A stretch of DNA of 64,000 nt from Xestospongia bergquistia. Its lineage: Eukaryota > Porifera > Demospongiae > Haplosclerida > Petrosiidae. Each line of letters opens with the position of its first letter. Positions within the stretch are counted from its first letter, which is position 1. The DNA is taken from assembly GCA_963965975.1 (NCBI GenBank), contig OZ014422.1:1178001-1242000 (forward strand), read 5' to 3'. This document shows, in pieces, positions 1 to 18,563 of this stretch. The translations under genes were made by a program, and so were the position numbers. The notes beneath the pieces are model-generated. The model saw nothing but the letters and a program-made list of their open reading frames with translations. It did not search any database and was not told the DNA's origin.

Positions 1-1660
<1,660 letters not shown>

Positions 1661-1874
1661 CAACCTGACATAAAAGCAATTCTATTTATTCTTAAGACAG
1701 ATGTCCATAATTTTTGTATAATTGTCAGTTGTAGTTTTAATTATATATATAACACTTCAAATTATTCTTCTGATAATTACTTCATGTTAGTAGAAATTCA
1801 ATGAACAAACTGTAACAGTCATTTGTCAGTGATTAGTCCAGAAATAATGTGAATTGAATTATAAAATTTAATAT

Positions 1875-2480
1875 GTTTAGTGTTTGCTGAGCCTGTTGAC
1901 TGTACAGAGACGTTTATGGACTTTGACTTGATTAAATAGATTCTGATTAGAGCAATGACACTAGGCATTAGTGAAAATGACAATAATTTAAGTAATGAAA
2001 TCAGAATCTTTACAAAATGTCAGTTTAACTGTTCATCAACAACTATTACCAGTGTTATTGTGGGAGGTGACCTGAGTCAGTTATTTCCTAATGTTCAAAT
2101 CAGAAGTTCCTATAATCTATTAGATATGATCAATATGATCTTATTCTAGACAGGAAATAGTAAAATTAATTCACCTGCTCTTTTAATGATAAATGAAATG
2201 CTTAGAACAGATGAGGCAAATGATATTCTTTTAGTACCAGTCATTAGGTACATCTTCCTCGTTTCCTATAGCATTCAATATTTTTTAACTCCTTCTATAC
2301 TAGTTAAGACACCTCCCAATAAAATATCTAATATTACCAATTATCATTATAGTAATAATTATTTTCCTCATTATTATAATACTGCTGTGTGGAGGGGGCG
2401 ACCTTAAGACACCAAACAATAATCGTCAGTTATTTTTACAGTGCTTAAATTTGAAGATCCTATGAATCTATTCAATATGA
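1875..2480 (+). pseudogene. Decayed receptor ectodomain fragments
   Basis: Scrambled remnants of the array's receptor gene. Positions 1885-2150 resemble the start of module A (CTETFMDFDLIK, then NEIR, CQFNCSSTTITSVIVGGDL, LFPNVQI) but are interrupted by stop codons and deletions. Positions 2150-2250 match the end of module B (NSPA, then INEMLRTDEAN). About 2320-2390 resembles the membrane helix, and 2385-2450 is another piece of module A (DLKTPNNNRQLF). The order is collapsed, so this is the remains of one or more deleted units between RTK1 and RTK2. It is not expected to make protein. Confidence 0.75.
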
Positions 2481-3650
2481 TCACTGTGATCTTGTTCTAG
2501 ACAGTAAAATAGTTAACAGTACAATATATTTTAGTTATTTATTATATTCAGTCTCTATATTCTGTATATTTTATATCATATTGTAGTAACAAGAATATTA
2601 TCATTATGTGTATGTGTGTGTGTACTTTAGACTAATAACAAAATTTGTAATAATCAAGTTCCAAATGAGTTTTTTGGTTCCTGTGATTTGTAACTGAAAC
2701 TATTTTAAAAATCATAGAATTTTGAAACCATCAATTTTAAGCCCATAGGTCCAATAATTTATGACGGATTTCAAATTGACCTCAGAGCTCTATTCTTATA
2801 CTCAATTTCACTGATAATTCTACAATGTTATAATTTTATAGTATTGTGTGCTAAAAAGATTATGACATCATAACAATATATAGTAGAGTGTCATTGAAGT
2901 TAGGAGTGGGTGAAATCGTTCATGATGTAATTGACAAGGTCATCTTAAGTGTATTTGGCTTCAACATATATTCAAGAAGCTACAGACTCTGTATAACTCT
3001 GCAAATCTCTATTTTTCAAGACAGCATACAAAGATCACTTGGGAAGATTGGATACTAAGACAAGAGGTTTCTGGAGCATCCATGAACAAACTGCATTTTT
3101 TGATGTGAGGGTCTTTAGCCCAAATGCTCCATTTATAAAAGTACTCCTTGAGCAAGTGTTACAGTGGACATGAGCATGAGAAACAACAACATGCTTATGA
3201 ACAACGTTCATACAAGAAATCAAAATGGGTCCTTCACACCATTTTTTTAGCATATTCAGCGGAATGGGTAGAGTGGCAACCTGAGCCCATCAATGATTAG
3301 TATTCCTACTATCCTATAAATGAAATGTCCTTACAGTAATACTATCACTTGATTGGTATTGTCTCTCATTCTCCTTGCTTCCGTTAGCAACTATAGCTTG
3401 AGTGGATTATGATCCCTGAGGAGATGTAATGACAACCCTCACACTCCATGGAACTTAATTATACATGAGAGCCAAGTAACTTATGTAAATAACTAATTTG
3501 ATTTTCTCTTTTTCTAAATCATATAATACTCTATTCTTTATTACGGCTATTTGTTACTAGTTATTATGCTAACTTTTCTACAATAACAATTATCATTTCT
3601 ACTTGAGAGTCATACCAATTAAATATAAAGTAGGTAATGAACAACAATGC
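2481..3650. other. Intergenic sequence, nothing identified
   Basis: AT-rich sequence of about 1.2 kb between decayed receptor fragments. A 72-codon open frame on the minus strand (3035-3253) has no recognisable motif and no supporting splice structure. No tRNA, promoter motif or terminal repeat was recognised. It may hold a decayed transposon, but I cannot show this. Confidence 0.4.
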
Positions 3651-3654
3651 AAGA

Positions 3655-3992
3655 TTTATTTAAGTGTGTGAGGCTAATAGCTACTGGTTATAGTCTTCCT
3701 CCTTTTCCTCCTGGTTGCCCCAAACCTATCAATATTAGTAAGAGTGTCTATATTGTACTACTACTACTTGATAATATGTTTATATCAATGACAGGCATCC
3801 AGAGACTTCTAGTTGTCCTACATTTGTCAAGTTGATATCAGATTTATTTATCTCAAGCTGATGTTGAACTCCTCAGTAGTCCATTGTCTAATGAAGACAA
3901 GACCTGTAGTCCAGAGAGTCCAGAACTGGAAGGTTCACTAATTACTGGACATAACCTCTATATAGATTTACAGTTGATGTATCACTGTTACA
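3655..3992 (+). pseudogene. Kinase 3'-exon remnant
   Basis: The last two kinase exons of an otherwise lost unit. Positions 3666-3737 match the exon encoding MRLIDSGYRLPPPPGCP but have lost about 21 nt covering the KMMIQCW motif. Positions 3797-3990 match the last exon (HPETSS, then the NEDKTCSPESP tail), with small insertions near 3845-3855 that shift frame. Upstream kinase exons are absent. Together with 1875-2480 this shows that at least one unit between RTK1 and RTK2 has been destroyed. Confidence 0.8.
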
Positions 3993-4124
3993 TTAAAGCA
4001 ATTAAGATATATGTCCATAATGTTATCACAACTGTCAGTTGTAGCTCTTTAATTATGTCAATAATCTTTTAGACACTTCAAAGTATTCCACTGACCTTAC
4101 CTCATGTCAGCAGAAATTTGACAA

Positions 4125-8693
<4,569 letters not shown>

Positions 8694-8858
8694 TAAATTG
8701 TTTACAACTTGATATTAAAGCAATTATTATTCATTAAGACAGATGTCCATAATGTTGTCATAACTGTCAGTTTTAATTATGTTCGTTATCTTTTTGACAC
8801 TTCAAAGTATTCCACTGATAATTACCTCGTGTTAGTAAACTCAATGAACAAAGATATG

Positions 8859-11111
8859 ATGGAACACTGTAACAGTCACTGGTCACTGATCTTTCTTTTA
8901 CTGTTGTATACAATCAAGTCAAGTAAGTCCAGAAATAATGTTAATAGAATTATAACATTTAATATATGTAGGCTATGTTGAACCTACTGTCTGTACAGAG
9001 AGGTTCATGAACTTTGACTTGATTAAATATAGAGCAAAGACAGTAGACATCAGTAAAAAGGGGAATGATTTAAATAATGAAATCAGACTCCTCACAGAAT
9101 ATCAGTTTAACTGTTCATCAACAACTATTACCAGTGTTATTTTGGGAGGTCACCTTAGGACACCAAATAATAATCGTCAGTTATTTCCAATTGTTCAAAT
9201 ATGGAGACCTCAAGGACATAATGCACGACAAAATCGATATTATGGTATTACAAACAGAACGATATACTACTCAACTAATAATGTCAGTACTAATGGAGTA
9301 TATGAATATCCTCTGGATCCACCCATATCAGTAAAAATTGGAGATAGATTAGCTATATATCAACCTCCTCAAGGGAACAGCAGTTTTAGAGTTTATTACA
9401 TACAAAATGTTGTTAATTTTGATAGTTATCAACTCTCTTCTAGTACAATAGCTACTGAATTATTTGGTAATCCAATTACTAGTGATTTGATATTAGTCTA
9501 TCCTATAACTGGTGAGTTATATCATATATACTAAACTATTGTGATCTGTTATGTCATTAGATGGAGCTTGTGTTAGCAGTTCAATAAATGCTACAGTCAT
9601 CAAGGAGAATGCTCTACTGATACATGAAGTTAGACAAGTAGGTCAAAGAAGACAGTATATATATCCAGAGATGAAGTTCTCATGTAATGGTAGTGTTATA
9701 AAATGGATCTATGGAGCTGTAGATCAAAACAGATCTACAGGAGACTTACCTGAACTCCAAATATGGCGTCAAACTGATCCTAATAGTTACAATAAACAAG
9801 GATCTAATTTAGTTACTGCTAATATATCAATAGCTCCTAATGTCTATGAGTATTATCCTGTGACACCACTAGAGTTCCAAGAGGGAGATATATTTGGTAT
9901 TCATATACCTGATAATAATAATAGTCAACTATGTCTATATGAACAAAGAGAGAGTGGACCACTTAATGTATATATTAGTGGTGAAGTAAATTCACCTGCT
10001 CCTTCAACAATAAATGAAATGCTTACAACAGATGAGGCAAATAATTTTCCTCTAGTCACAGTCATAATAAGTATGTTAATATAATGTGTAATACTATTAT
10101 CACTTCTTATAAATATAGGTATTAATACAGAGATAGTATCAACAACCATCTCTTCTATTTTAGAGACCAGTAGTATGTCTATAACAGGTGTGTGTTTATA
10201 TTGTTCAATACAATTACTACTATTTATATATACAGAGATACTATTGATGACAACCATATCAAGTAAGTATCATTTATTATCAGTTATTTATTATAACTAC
10301 ACAGGTACTAGTTATCCTTTAACATCACTTCCTACATTAAGTTCTACAGTCACTGAAGTTCTCTCTAGCTCACCTTCAATTAGTATGGCTACAATAGGTG
10401 TGTTGTTTACATTGTATAATATAATTAATTACCTCTTATATAAATATAGGTATTAGTACAGAGATAAAATCTTTGACAACTATCCCAAGTAAGTATTATA
10501 TATTATCTGTTGTTTATTATCACTACATAGGTACTAATCATCCCTTGATATTAGACACTACTAGTCTCCTCATTTCATATGAAATCACCTCAAGTACCAG
10601 CAACATATTATCATTGTTAACTACTACCTCCATTAACTTGATATCATCTAGTTTATCTACTACAAATGTTCTATCATTTGTATCTTTGTCTACATCTTCC
10701 TCACTTCCTACATTAACCACTAGGGATATGTTAACATCTTCAACTCCTTCTATACCAATTGGAACACCATCTCCTAACACACCATTACTATTGGTTGTAG
10801 TAATACTACTTATCATTATAGTAGTAATTATTTCCCTCATTATTATAACACTGGTGTGTATATGTCTACTGTTTACTAGATTCAAGAAGACAGTATCACT
10901 ATATGATGATGTCATCAATACAAAGGCTGTTCCTTATGCTTCAAATCCTTCATATGTTACTAATATTACCAATAATAATGACTATGCTGGTATATATATG
11001 GATATTAATGATGCATATAAGACTGCTCTACCAACAACTTTTAATATTGAAGACAACCCTGCTTATGGAAGACATGATTATGACTACATTTACGATAGCA
11101 CAACATCATAG
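8859..11111 (+). CDS. Kinase-less paralogous receptor R3 (signal, A, B, stalk, membrane helix, Tyr tail)
   Basis: Exons: 8859-8922, 8972-9511, 9561-10070, 10119-10187, 10236-10262, 10305-10397, 10450-10488, 10531-11111; total 1,923 nt, 640 aa. An in-frame Met at 8844 could extend the leader. Signal peptide and modules A and B are nearly identical to RTK2. A long Ser/Thr stalk is followed by a membrane helix (LLLVVVILLIIIVVIISL...) and a tail of about 75 residues with SLYDDVI, GIYMDI and NPAYG, ending at a TAG. No kinase exon follows in the same gene: AATAAA signals lie at about 11180 and 11218, then satellite DNA. The last exon is a chimera of RTK2-like stalk and R5-like helix and tail. It could be a decoy for RTK2 or a signalling receptor using NPxY and ITIM-like motifs. 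Function is inferred only. Confidence 0.85.
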
Positions 11112-11827
11112 ACATTTCCACAATACACTCTATATTGTTGAGTTTATATAATAATTATGTATTGTTTAATAATTTATACTAATAAACTGATAATTATAAA
11201 TATTTATGTCTATATTTAATAAACTTATTGGGTTTATTATAAAAAGATTTCTATCAATTGAAACTTAAATTAAATGATTGTGTTGGAATTAATATCTAAT
11301 GAAGATTCAAGACGTTACATATAGTACATTATATAATTGATGTTTTGATATAATATATTTATTATTTCATATATTATGTCTATTAATATTATATTACAAT
11401 ATTAAACATGATATTATGTATTACATATACATCATGTATTGTATAGACTTGTAATAAAATCTAATTTTATCTATTGTATACTATTGTATTCTATTGTATT
11501 CTATTGTATATTATGTGTGGAAAATGCAGTGAAAACTATTAGTAGTTTAAGATATATTGTATCATCATTTTAATTGATATATTGTATTATCATTTTAATT
11601 GATATATTGTATTATCCATTGTATTGTAATTATTTTAACTTGTCAAGTAACTCATCACCATGTACGATTGTAGCTATGGCATTGATATAAACAGTGGCTA
11701 TGAAATAGTTATAATGAGCAGCTATTTTTCATAGCATCAGTAAAATGGTCAACTTTATTTCCAATATAATGGTCTGTTTGTGACAATTGTTATTAGTTTG
11801 TATCAGAACCATCATAGATATTTTATA
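11112..11827. other. R3 3' flank with polyadenylation signals and short minisatellite
   Basis: AT-rich 3' flank of R3. It holds AATAAA at about 11180 and 11218, which are candidate polyadenylation signals, and a short run of the 10-bp unit tattgtattc at about 11475-11512. The same unit is expanded downstream of R4. No gene was found here. Confidence 0.6.
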
Positions 11828-13266
11828 TATCTCATATAGTCATACATACTAGTACTAGTTGGTATAGTACTATATCACTGATGTATCTCATATAGTCATA
11901 CATACTAATACTAGTTGGTATAGTACTATATCACTGATGTATCTCATATAGTCATACATACTAATACTAGTTGGTATAGTACTATATCACTGATGTATCT
12001 CATATAGTCATACATACTAGTACTATAGTTGGTATAGTACTATATCACTGATGTATCTCATATAGTCATACATACTAATACTATAGTTGGTATAGTACTA
12101 TATCACTGATGTATCTCATATAGTCATATATACTAGTACTAGTTGGTATAGTACTATATCACTGATGTATCTCATATAGTCATACATACTAATACTAGTT
12201 GGTATAGTACTATATCACTGATGTATCTCATATAGTCATACATACTAATACTAGTTGGTATAGTACTATATCACTGATGTATCTCATATAGTCATACATA
12301 CTAGTACTATAGTTGGTATAGTACTATATCACTGATGTATCTCATATAGTCATACATACTAGTACTATAGTTGGTATAGTACTATATCACTGATGTATCT
12401 CATATAGTCATACATACTAGTACTATAGTTGGTATAGTACTATATCACTGATGTATCTCATATAGTCATACATACTAGTACTATAGTTGGTATAGTACTA
12501 TATCACTGATGTATCTCATATAGTCATACATACTAATACTAGTTGGTATAGTACTATATCACTGATGTATCTCATATAGTCATACATACTAGTACTATAG
12601 TTGGTATAGTACTATATCACTGATGTATCTCATATAGTCATACATACTAGTACTATAGTTGGTATAGTACTATATCACTGATGTATCTCATATAGTCATA
12701 CATACTAGTACTATAGTTGGTATAGTACTATATCACTGATGTATCTCATATAGTCATACATACTAATACTAGTTGGTATAGTACTATATCACTGATGTAT
12801 CTCATATAGTCATACATACTAGTACTAGTTGGTATAGTACTATATCACTGATGTATCTCATATAGTCATACATATTAATACTAGTTGGTATAGTACTATA
12901 TCACTGATGTATCTCATATAGTCATACATACTAGTACTATAGTTGGTATAGTACTATATCACTGATGTATCTCATATAGTCATACATACTAATACTAGTT
13001 GGTATAGTATTATATCACTGATGTATCTCATATAGTCATACATAATAGTACTAGTTGGTATAGTACTATATCACTGATGTATCTCATATAGTCATACATA
13101 CTAGTACTAGTTGGTATAGTACTATATCACTGATGTATCTCATATAGTCATACATACTAGTACTAGTTGGTATAGTACTATATCACTGATGTATCTCATA
13201 TAGTCATACATACTAGTACTAGTTGGTATAATACTATATCACTGATGTATCTCATATAGTCATACA
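11828..13266. repeat. Satellite array, 56/58-bp unit, about 25 copies
   Basis: Direct tandem repeats whose unit starts tatctcatatagtcataca and ends atatcactgatg. The unit is 56 bp in one form and 58 bp in a form with an extra 'ta' (tactatagttgg instead of tactagttgg); a further a/g change gives actaata and actagta subtypes. The unit contains short self-complementary stretches (actagtactagt, tagtacta). The array ends inside a kinase exon at 13267. Repeats are adjacent with no spacers, so this is a satellite and not a CRISPR array. Confidence 0.95.
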
Positions 13267-13267
13267 C

Positions 13268-14615
13268 TTTTTAAATTACTGGGAACCTGGATCTGATATT
13301 AACAATATTTATCAACAGCTCTCATCTAACAAATATCGAGAGATTTTACGCCAACAAATTGAGTAAGTTACTAACAACAGTATTGTTTCAAATGAGAGTT
13401 TACTATTTATAGAATTACTGGTGAATTAGGATCTGGACAATTTGGTATTGTTGTTAAAGGAAAATGGCAGTCTATGGATGTTGCTATTAAAACTTTGAAA
13501 GATGATGCTTCAGAGGAAGAGAAAGTCAAGTTCCTACAAGAGGCAGCCATTATGGGTCAATTTCATCATCCTAATATTGTCAAGTTATATGGAGTGGTCA
13601 CTATTGGAGAACCAGTGAGATACTACCAAAAAATTATATTTAATTAATATATTTTAATTAGATAATGATAATACTGGAGTTAGTATCTAATGGAGACTTG
13701 AGAGAATATCTACAAAAATTCCAACTTTCGCAAGTTTAATATCAAATATATAATCTATTTAATTTTAATATCATCACTTACAGATCAGGAGAGTTAATTC
13801 CTACTACAGTATCTACTCTCCTACTCAGCTTTTGTCGTCAGATTGTCTCAGGTATGGAGTACCTGTCAAAGAAATGTTTTGTACACAGAGACCTGGCAGC
13901 TAGGAATATACTAGTGACTGAACAGGGTATTTGTAAGGTATGATATAGTTGTAAATATAAGTAGAGTGGATTTATTGTTTTGTGTACAGATTGCAGACTT
14001 TGGTATGTCCAGAGATTTACAAGATAAGAACTATTATATCTCACATGCTAAGAAAATTCCCATTAAATGGACAGCTCCTGAAGTCAGTAGATTACTAATG
14101 TTATGTATTAGTTATATTGTAAACTGTATAACTACAGGCCTTACATTTCAAACGATACTCCACTGCTAGTGATGTGTGGAGTTTTGGTGTAGTACTCTAT
14201 GAGATATGGAGTCTAGGACACAAACCATTTGAGAATCGGAGCAATCAAGAGGTAAAATATAAAGTATATAATGAGTAATGATGTGAGATCATTTTAGTGT
14301 ATGAGATTAATAGATTCTGGTTATCGTCTTCCTCCTCCTCCTGGTTGTCCCAGACCTATCTATAAGATGATGATACAATGTTGGTAAGAGTGTCTATATT
14401 GTACTACTACTACTTGATAATATGTGTACATCAATGACAGGCATCCAGAGACTTCTAGTCGTCCTACATTTGTCAAGTTGGTATCAGATCTATCTCAAGC
14501 TGATGTTAAACTCCTCAGTAGTCTATTGTCTAATGAAGACAAGACCTGTAGTCTAGAGAGTCCAGTACTGGGAGGTCCACTAGATACTGGACATAACCTT
14601 TATATAGATTTATAG
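13268..14615 (+). pseudogene. Orphan tyrosine kinase block (RTK2 exons 10-17 duplicate)
   Basis: Kinase exons equivalent to RTK2 exons 10-17 without any upstream receptor exons: the block begins part way through exon 10, immediately after satellite DNA. The coding frame is undamaged: [23 protein letters not shown] activation loop (DLQDKNYYIS), TAPE, and the same C-terminus ending GHNLYIDL with a TAG at 14613-14615. One intron donor is changed from GT to GC (13730-13731, GCAAGT), which can still splice. It has no visible promoter, start exon or membrane segment, so I call it a gene fragment. It would matter only if transcribed through from R3 or from a new promoter in the satellite. Confidence 0.85.
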
Positions 14616-14780
14616 TAAATTGTTTACAACTTGATATTAAAGCAATTATTATTCATTAAGACAGATGTCCATAATGTTGTCATAACTGTCAGTTTTAATT
14701 ATGTTCGTTATCTTTTTGACTCTTCAAAGTATTCCACTGATAATTACCTCGTGTTAGTAAATTCAATGAACAAAGATATG

Positions 14781-17033
14781 ATGGAACACTGTAACAGTCA
14801 CTGGTCACTGATCTTTCTTTTACTGTTGTATACAATCAAGTCAAGTAAGTCCAGAAATAATGTTAATAGAATTATAACATTTAATATATGTAGGCTATGT
14901 TGAACCTACTGTCTGTACAGAGAGGTTCATGGACTTTGACTTGATTAAATATAGAGCAAAGACAGTAGGTATCAGTAAAAAGGGGTATAATTTAAGTAAT
15001 GAAATCAGATTCCTCACAGAATATCAGTTTAACTGTTCATCAACAACTATTACCAGAGTTATTGTGGGAGGTGACCTTAGGACACCAAATAATAATCGTC
15101 AGTTATTTCCAATTGTTCAAATATGGAGACGTCAAGGAAAGGATCATGTACGACAAAATCGATATTATGGTGTTACAAACAGAACAATATACTACTCAAC
15201 TAATAATGTCAGTACTAATGGTGTGTTTGAATATCCTCTGGATCCACCCATACCAGTACAAAGTGGAGATATATTAGCTATATCACAACCTTCTCAAGAG
15301 AACAGTATTTTTAGAGTTTATTACATAAAAGATGTTGTTAATTTTGATAGTTATAAAGTCTCATTTGGTTCAATAGAGGAATTTTTATCTGGTAGTCCAA
15401 TTAATAGTGATTTAATATTAGTCTATCCTATAACTGGTGAGTTATATCATATATACTAAACTATTGTGATCTGTTATCTCATTAGATGGAGCTTGTGTTA
15501 ATAGTTCAATAAATGCTACACTCATCAAGGAGAATGCTCTACTGATACATGAAGTTAGACAGACAGAACAAAGAAGACAGTATATATATCCAAAGATGAA
15601 GTTCTCATGTAATGGTAGTGTTACAAAATGGATCTATGGAGCTGTAGATCAAACCAGATCTACAGGAGACTTACCTGAACTCCAAATATGACATCAAACT
15701 GGTCCTAATAGTTACAATAAACAAGGATCTAGTTTAGTTACTGCTAATATATCAATAGCTCCTAATGTCTATGAGTATTATCCTGTGACACCACTAGAGT
15801 TCCAAGAGGGAGATATATTTGGTATTCATATACCTGATAATAATAATAGTCAACTATGTCTATATGAACAAAGAGAGAGTGGACCACTTAATGTATATAT
15901 TAATAGTGAAGTAAATTCACCTGCTCCTTTAACAACAAATGAAACACTTACTACAGATGAGGCAAATAATTTTCCTCTAGTCACATTCATTATAAGTATG
16001 TTAATATAATGTGTAATACTATTATCACTTCTTATAAATATAGGTATTAATACAGAGATAGTATCAACAACCATCTCTTCTATGGAGACCAGTAGTATGT
16101 CTATAACAGATGTGTGTTTATATTGTTCAATACAATTACTACTATTTATATATACAGAGATACTATTGATGACAACCATATCAAGTAAGTATCATTTATT
16201 ATCAGTTATTTATTATAACTACACAGGTACTAGTTATCCTTTAACATCACTTCCTACATTAAGTTCTACAGTCACTGAAGTTCTCTCTAGCTCACCTTCA
16301 ATTAGTATGGCTACAATAGGTGTGTTGTTTACATTGTGTAATATAATTAATTACCTCTTATATAAATATAGGTATTAGTACAGAGATAAAATCTTTGACA
16401 ACTATCCCAAGTAAGTATTATATATTATCTGTTGTTTATTATCACTATACAGGTACTAGTCATCCCTTGACATTAGACACTACTAGTCTCCTCATTTCAT
16501 ACGAAATCACCTCAAGTACCAGCAACATATTATCACTGTTTACTACTACCTCCATTAACTTGATATCATCTAGTTCATCTACTACAAGTGTTCTATCATT
16601 TGTATCTTTTTCTACATCTTCCTCACTTCCTACACTAACCACTAGGGATATATCAATATCTCCAACTCCTTCTATACCAATTGGAACACCATCTCCTAAC
16701 ACACCATTACTATTGGTTGTAGTAATACTACTTATCATTATAGTAGTAATTATTTCCCTCATTATTATAACACTGGTATGTATATGTCTACTGTTTACTA
16801 GAAACAAGAAGACACTATCACTATATGATGATGTCATCAATACAAAGGCTGTTCCTTATGCTTCAAATCCTTCATATGTTACTAATATTACCAATAATAA
16901 TGACTATGCTGGTATATATATGGATATTAATGAGGCATATAAGACTGCTCTACCACCAACTTTTAATATTGAAGACAACCCTGCTTATGGAAGACATGAT
17001 TATGATTACATTTACGATAGCGCAACACCATAG
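14781..17033 (+). pseudogene. Kinase-less receptor R4, disabled copy of R3
   Basis: Unit II counterpart of R3. Exons by homology: 14781-14844, 14894-15436, 15486-15995, 16044 onward, 16158-16184, 16227-16319, 16372-16410, 16453-17033. Module A, stalk, membrane helix and tail are open, but module B carries a nonsense change: the Trp of the conserved QIWRQ motif is TGA at 15689-15691. A second lesion removes the donor after the exon starting at 16044 (acag|gtgtg in R3 is acagatgtg here). Both would stop a normal receptor being made. The sequence is otherwise close to R3, so the inactivation is recent and could be polymorphic in the population. Read-through or a soluble A-only product is conceivable but unsupported. 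Confidence 0.85.
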
Positions 17034-17383
17034 CCATTTCCACATACACTCTATATTGTTTAGTTTATATAATAATTATTTATTGTTTAATAATTTATAC
17101 TAATAAACTGATAATTATAAATATTTATGTCTATATTTTATAGACTTATTGGGTTTATTATAAAAAGATTTCTATCAATTGAAACTTTGATTGTGTTGGA
17201 TTAATATCTAATGAAGATTCAAGATGTTATATATAGTACATTATATAATTGATGTTTTAATATAATATATTTATTATTTCATATATTATGTCTATTAATA
17301 TTATATTACAATATTAAACATGATATTATGTATTACATGTACATCATGTATTGTATAGACTTGTAATAAAATCTAATTTTATC

Positions 17384-17560
17384 TATTGTATACTATTGTA
17401 TTCTATTGTATACTGTTGTATTCTATTGTATACTATTGTATTCTATTGTATACTGTTGTATTCTATTGTATACTATTGTATTCTATTGTATACTATTGTA
17501 TTCTATTGTATTCTATTGTATTCTATTGTATACTATTGTATTCTATTGTATACTATATGT
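17384..17560. repeat. 10-bp minisatellite downstream of R4
   Basis: About 17 tandem copies of a 10-bp unit (tattgtattc or tattgtatac). At the matching place after R3 (about 11475-11512) there are only about 4 copies, so the array has expanded in unit II. It happens to be free of stop codons in several frames but shows no coding features. Confidence 0.9.
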
Positions 17561-17845
17561 GTGGGAAATGCAGTGAAAACTATTAATAGTTTAAGATATA
17601 TTGTATTATCATTTTAATTGATATATTGTATTATCCATTGTATTGTAATTATTTTAACTTGTCAAGTAACTCATCACCATGTATGATTGTAGCTATGGCA
17701 TTGATATAAACAGTGGCTATGAAATAGTTATAATGAGCAGCTATTTTTCATAGCATCAGTAAAATGGTCAACTTTAATCCAATATAATGGTCTGTTTGTG
17801 ACAATTGTTATAAGTTTGTATCAGAACCATCATAGATATTTTATA

Positions 17846-18069
17846 TATCTCATATAGTCATACATACTAGTACTAGTTGGTATAGTACTATATCACTGAT
17901 GTATCTCATATAGTCATACATACTAGTACTAGTTGGTATAGTACTATATCACTGATGTATCTCATATAGTCATACATACTAGTACTAGTTGGTATAGTAC
18001 TATATCACTGATGTATCTCATATAGTCATACATAATAGTACTAGTTGGTATAGTACTATATCACTGATG
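17846..18069. repeat. Satellite array, 56-bp unit, 4 copies
   Basis: Same repeat as 11828-13266, here only about four copies, all of the 56-bp form. It ends in tatcactgatg and then enters unrelated sequence at 18070. This is the right edge of the segmental duplication. Confidence 0.95.
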
Positions 18070-18563
18070 TTAAATACTACTGTTCTAAGATGGCTGATGA
18101 CTGACTGTACATTAATAGTTGTCTCCATTGCTTCAATGTAATATCAATATATGAATTTGTTTATATATTTATATATATTTTAATGTGTATGTAATTTGAT
18201 TAATGTGAAATGTATTAACAATGAGTTAATCATTATTGTAAACTCTTTAGTTAGTTAAATCACTTAATCATCACAACACAACAATTAGAATATTTGATCT
18301 CAAAATATTACACAACTGTTAAATTAGTAATAATAACTATGATGAGTAAACAATAACAATGATGAGTATAGTTATCTTTGTAAATATATGTATTATTGTT
18401 TGATTACTTCATCTTTCAATCATAAACAATAGAGTTTATAACTTATAATTTGTGTGGTGTGGTCATCTCTCTTACAACAACTAAAGGTGTGTGTGTCTGA
18501 TTGTGTAGGGAGGAACAGTTGATCTACTGCCAAAAAACTATGGCTTCATTCAGCTAATAATCT

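Noticed and set aside
3035..3253. 72-codon minus-strand frame, considered as a transposase fragment
   Set aside because: No catalytic motif, terminal repeat or target duplication was seen.
11828..13266. CRISPR-like array of ~56-bp repeats
   Set aside because: Repeats abut with no unique spacers, there are no cas genes, and the host is an intron-bearing eukaryote. It is a satellite.
17351..17617. CILLYSIVYY repeat frames
   Set aside because: Translation of the 10-bp minisatellite downstream of R4; no start context or splice support.
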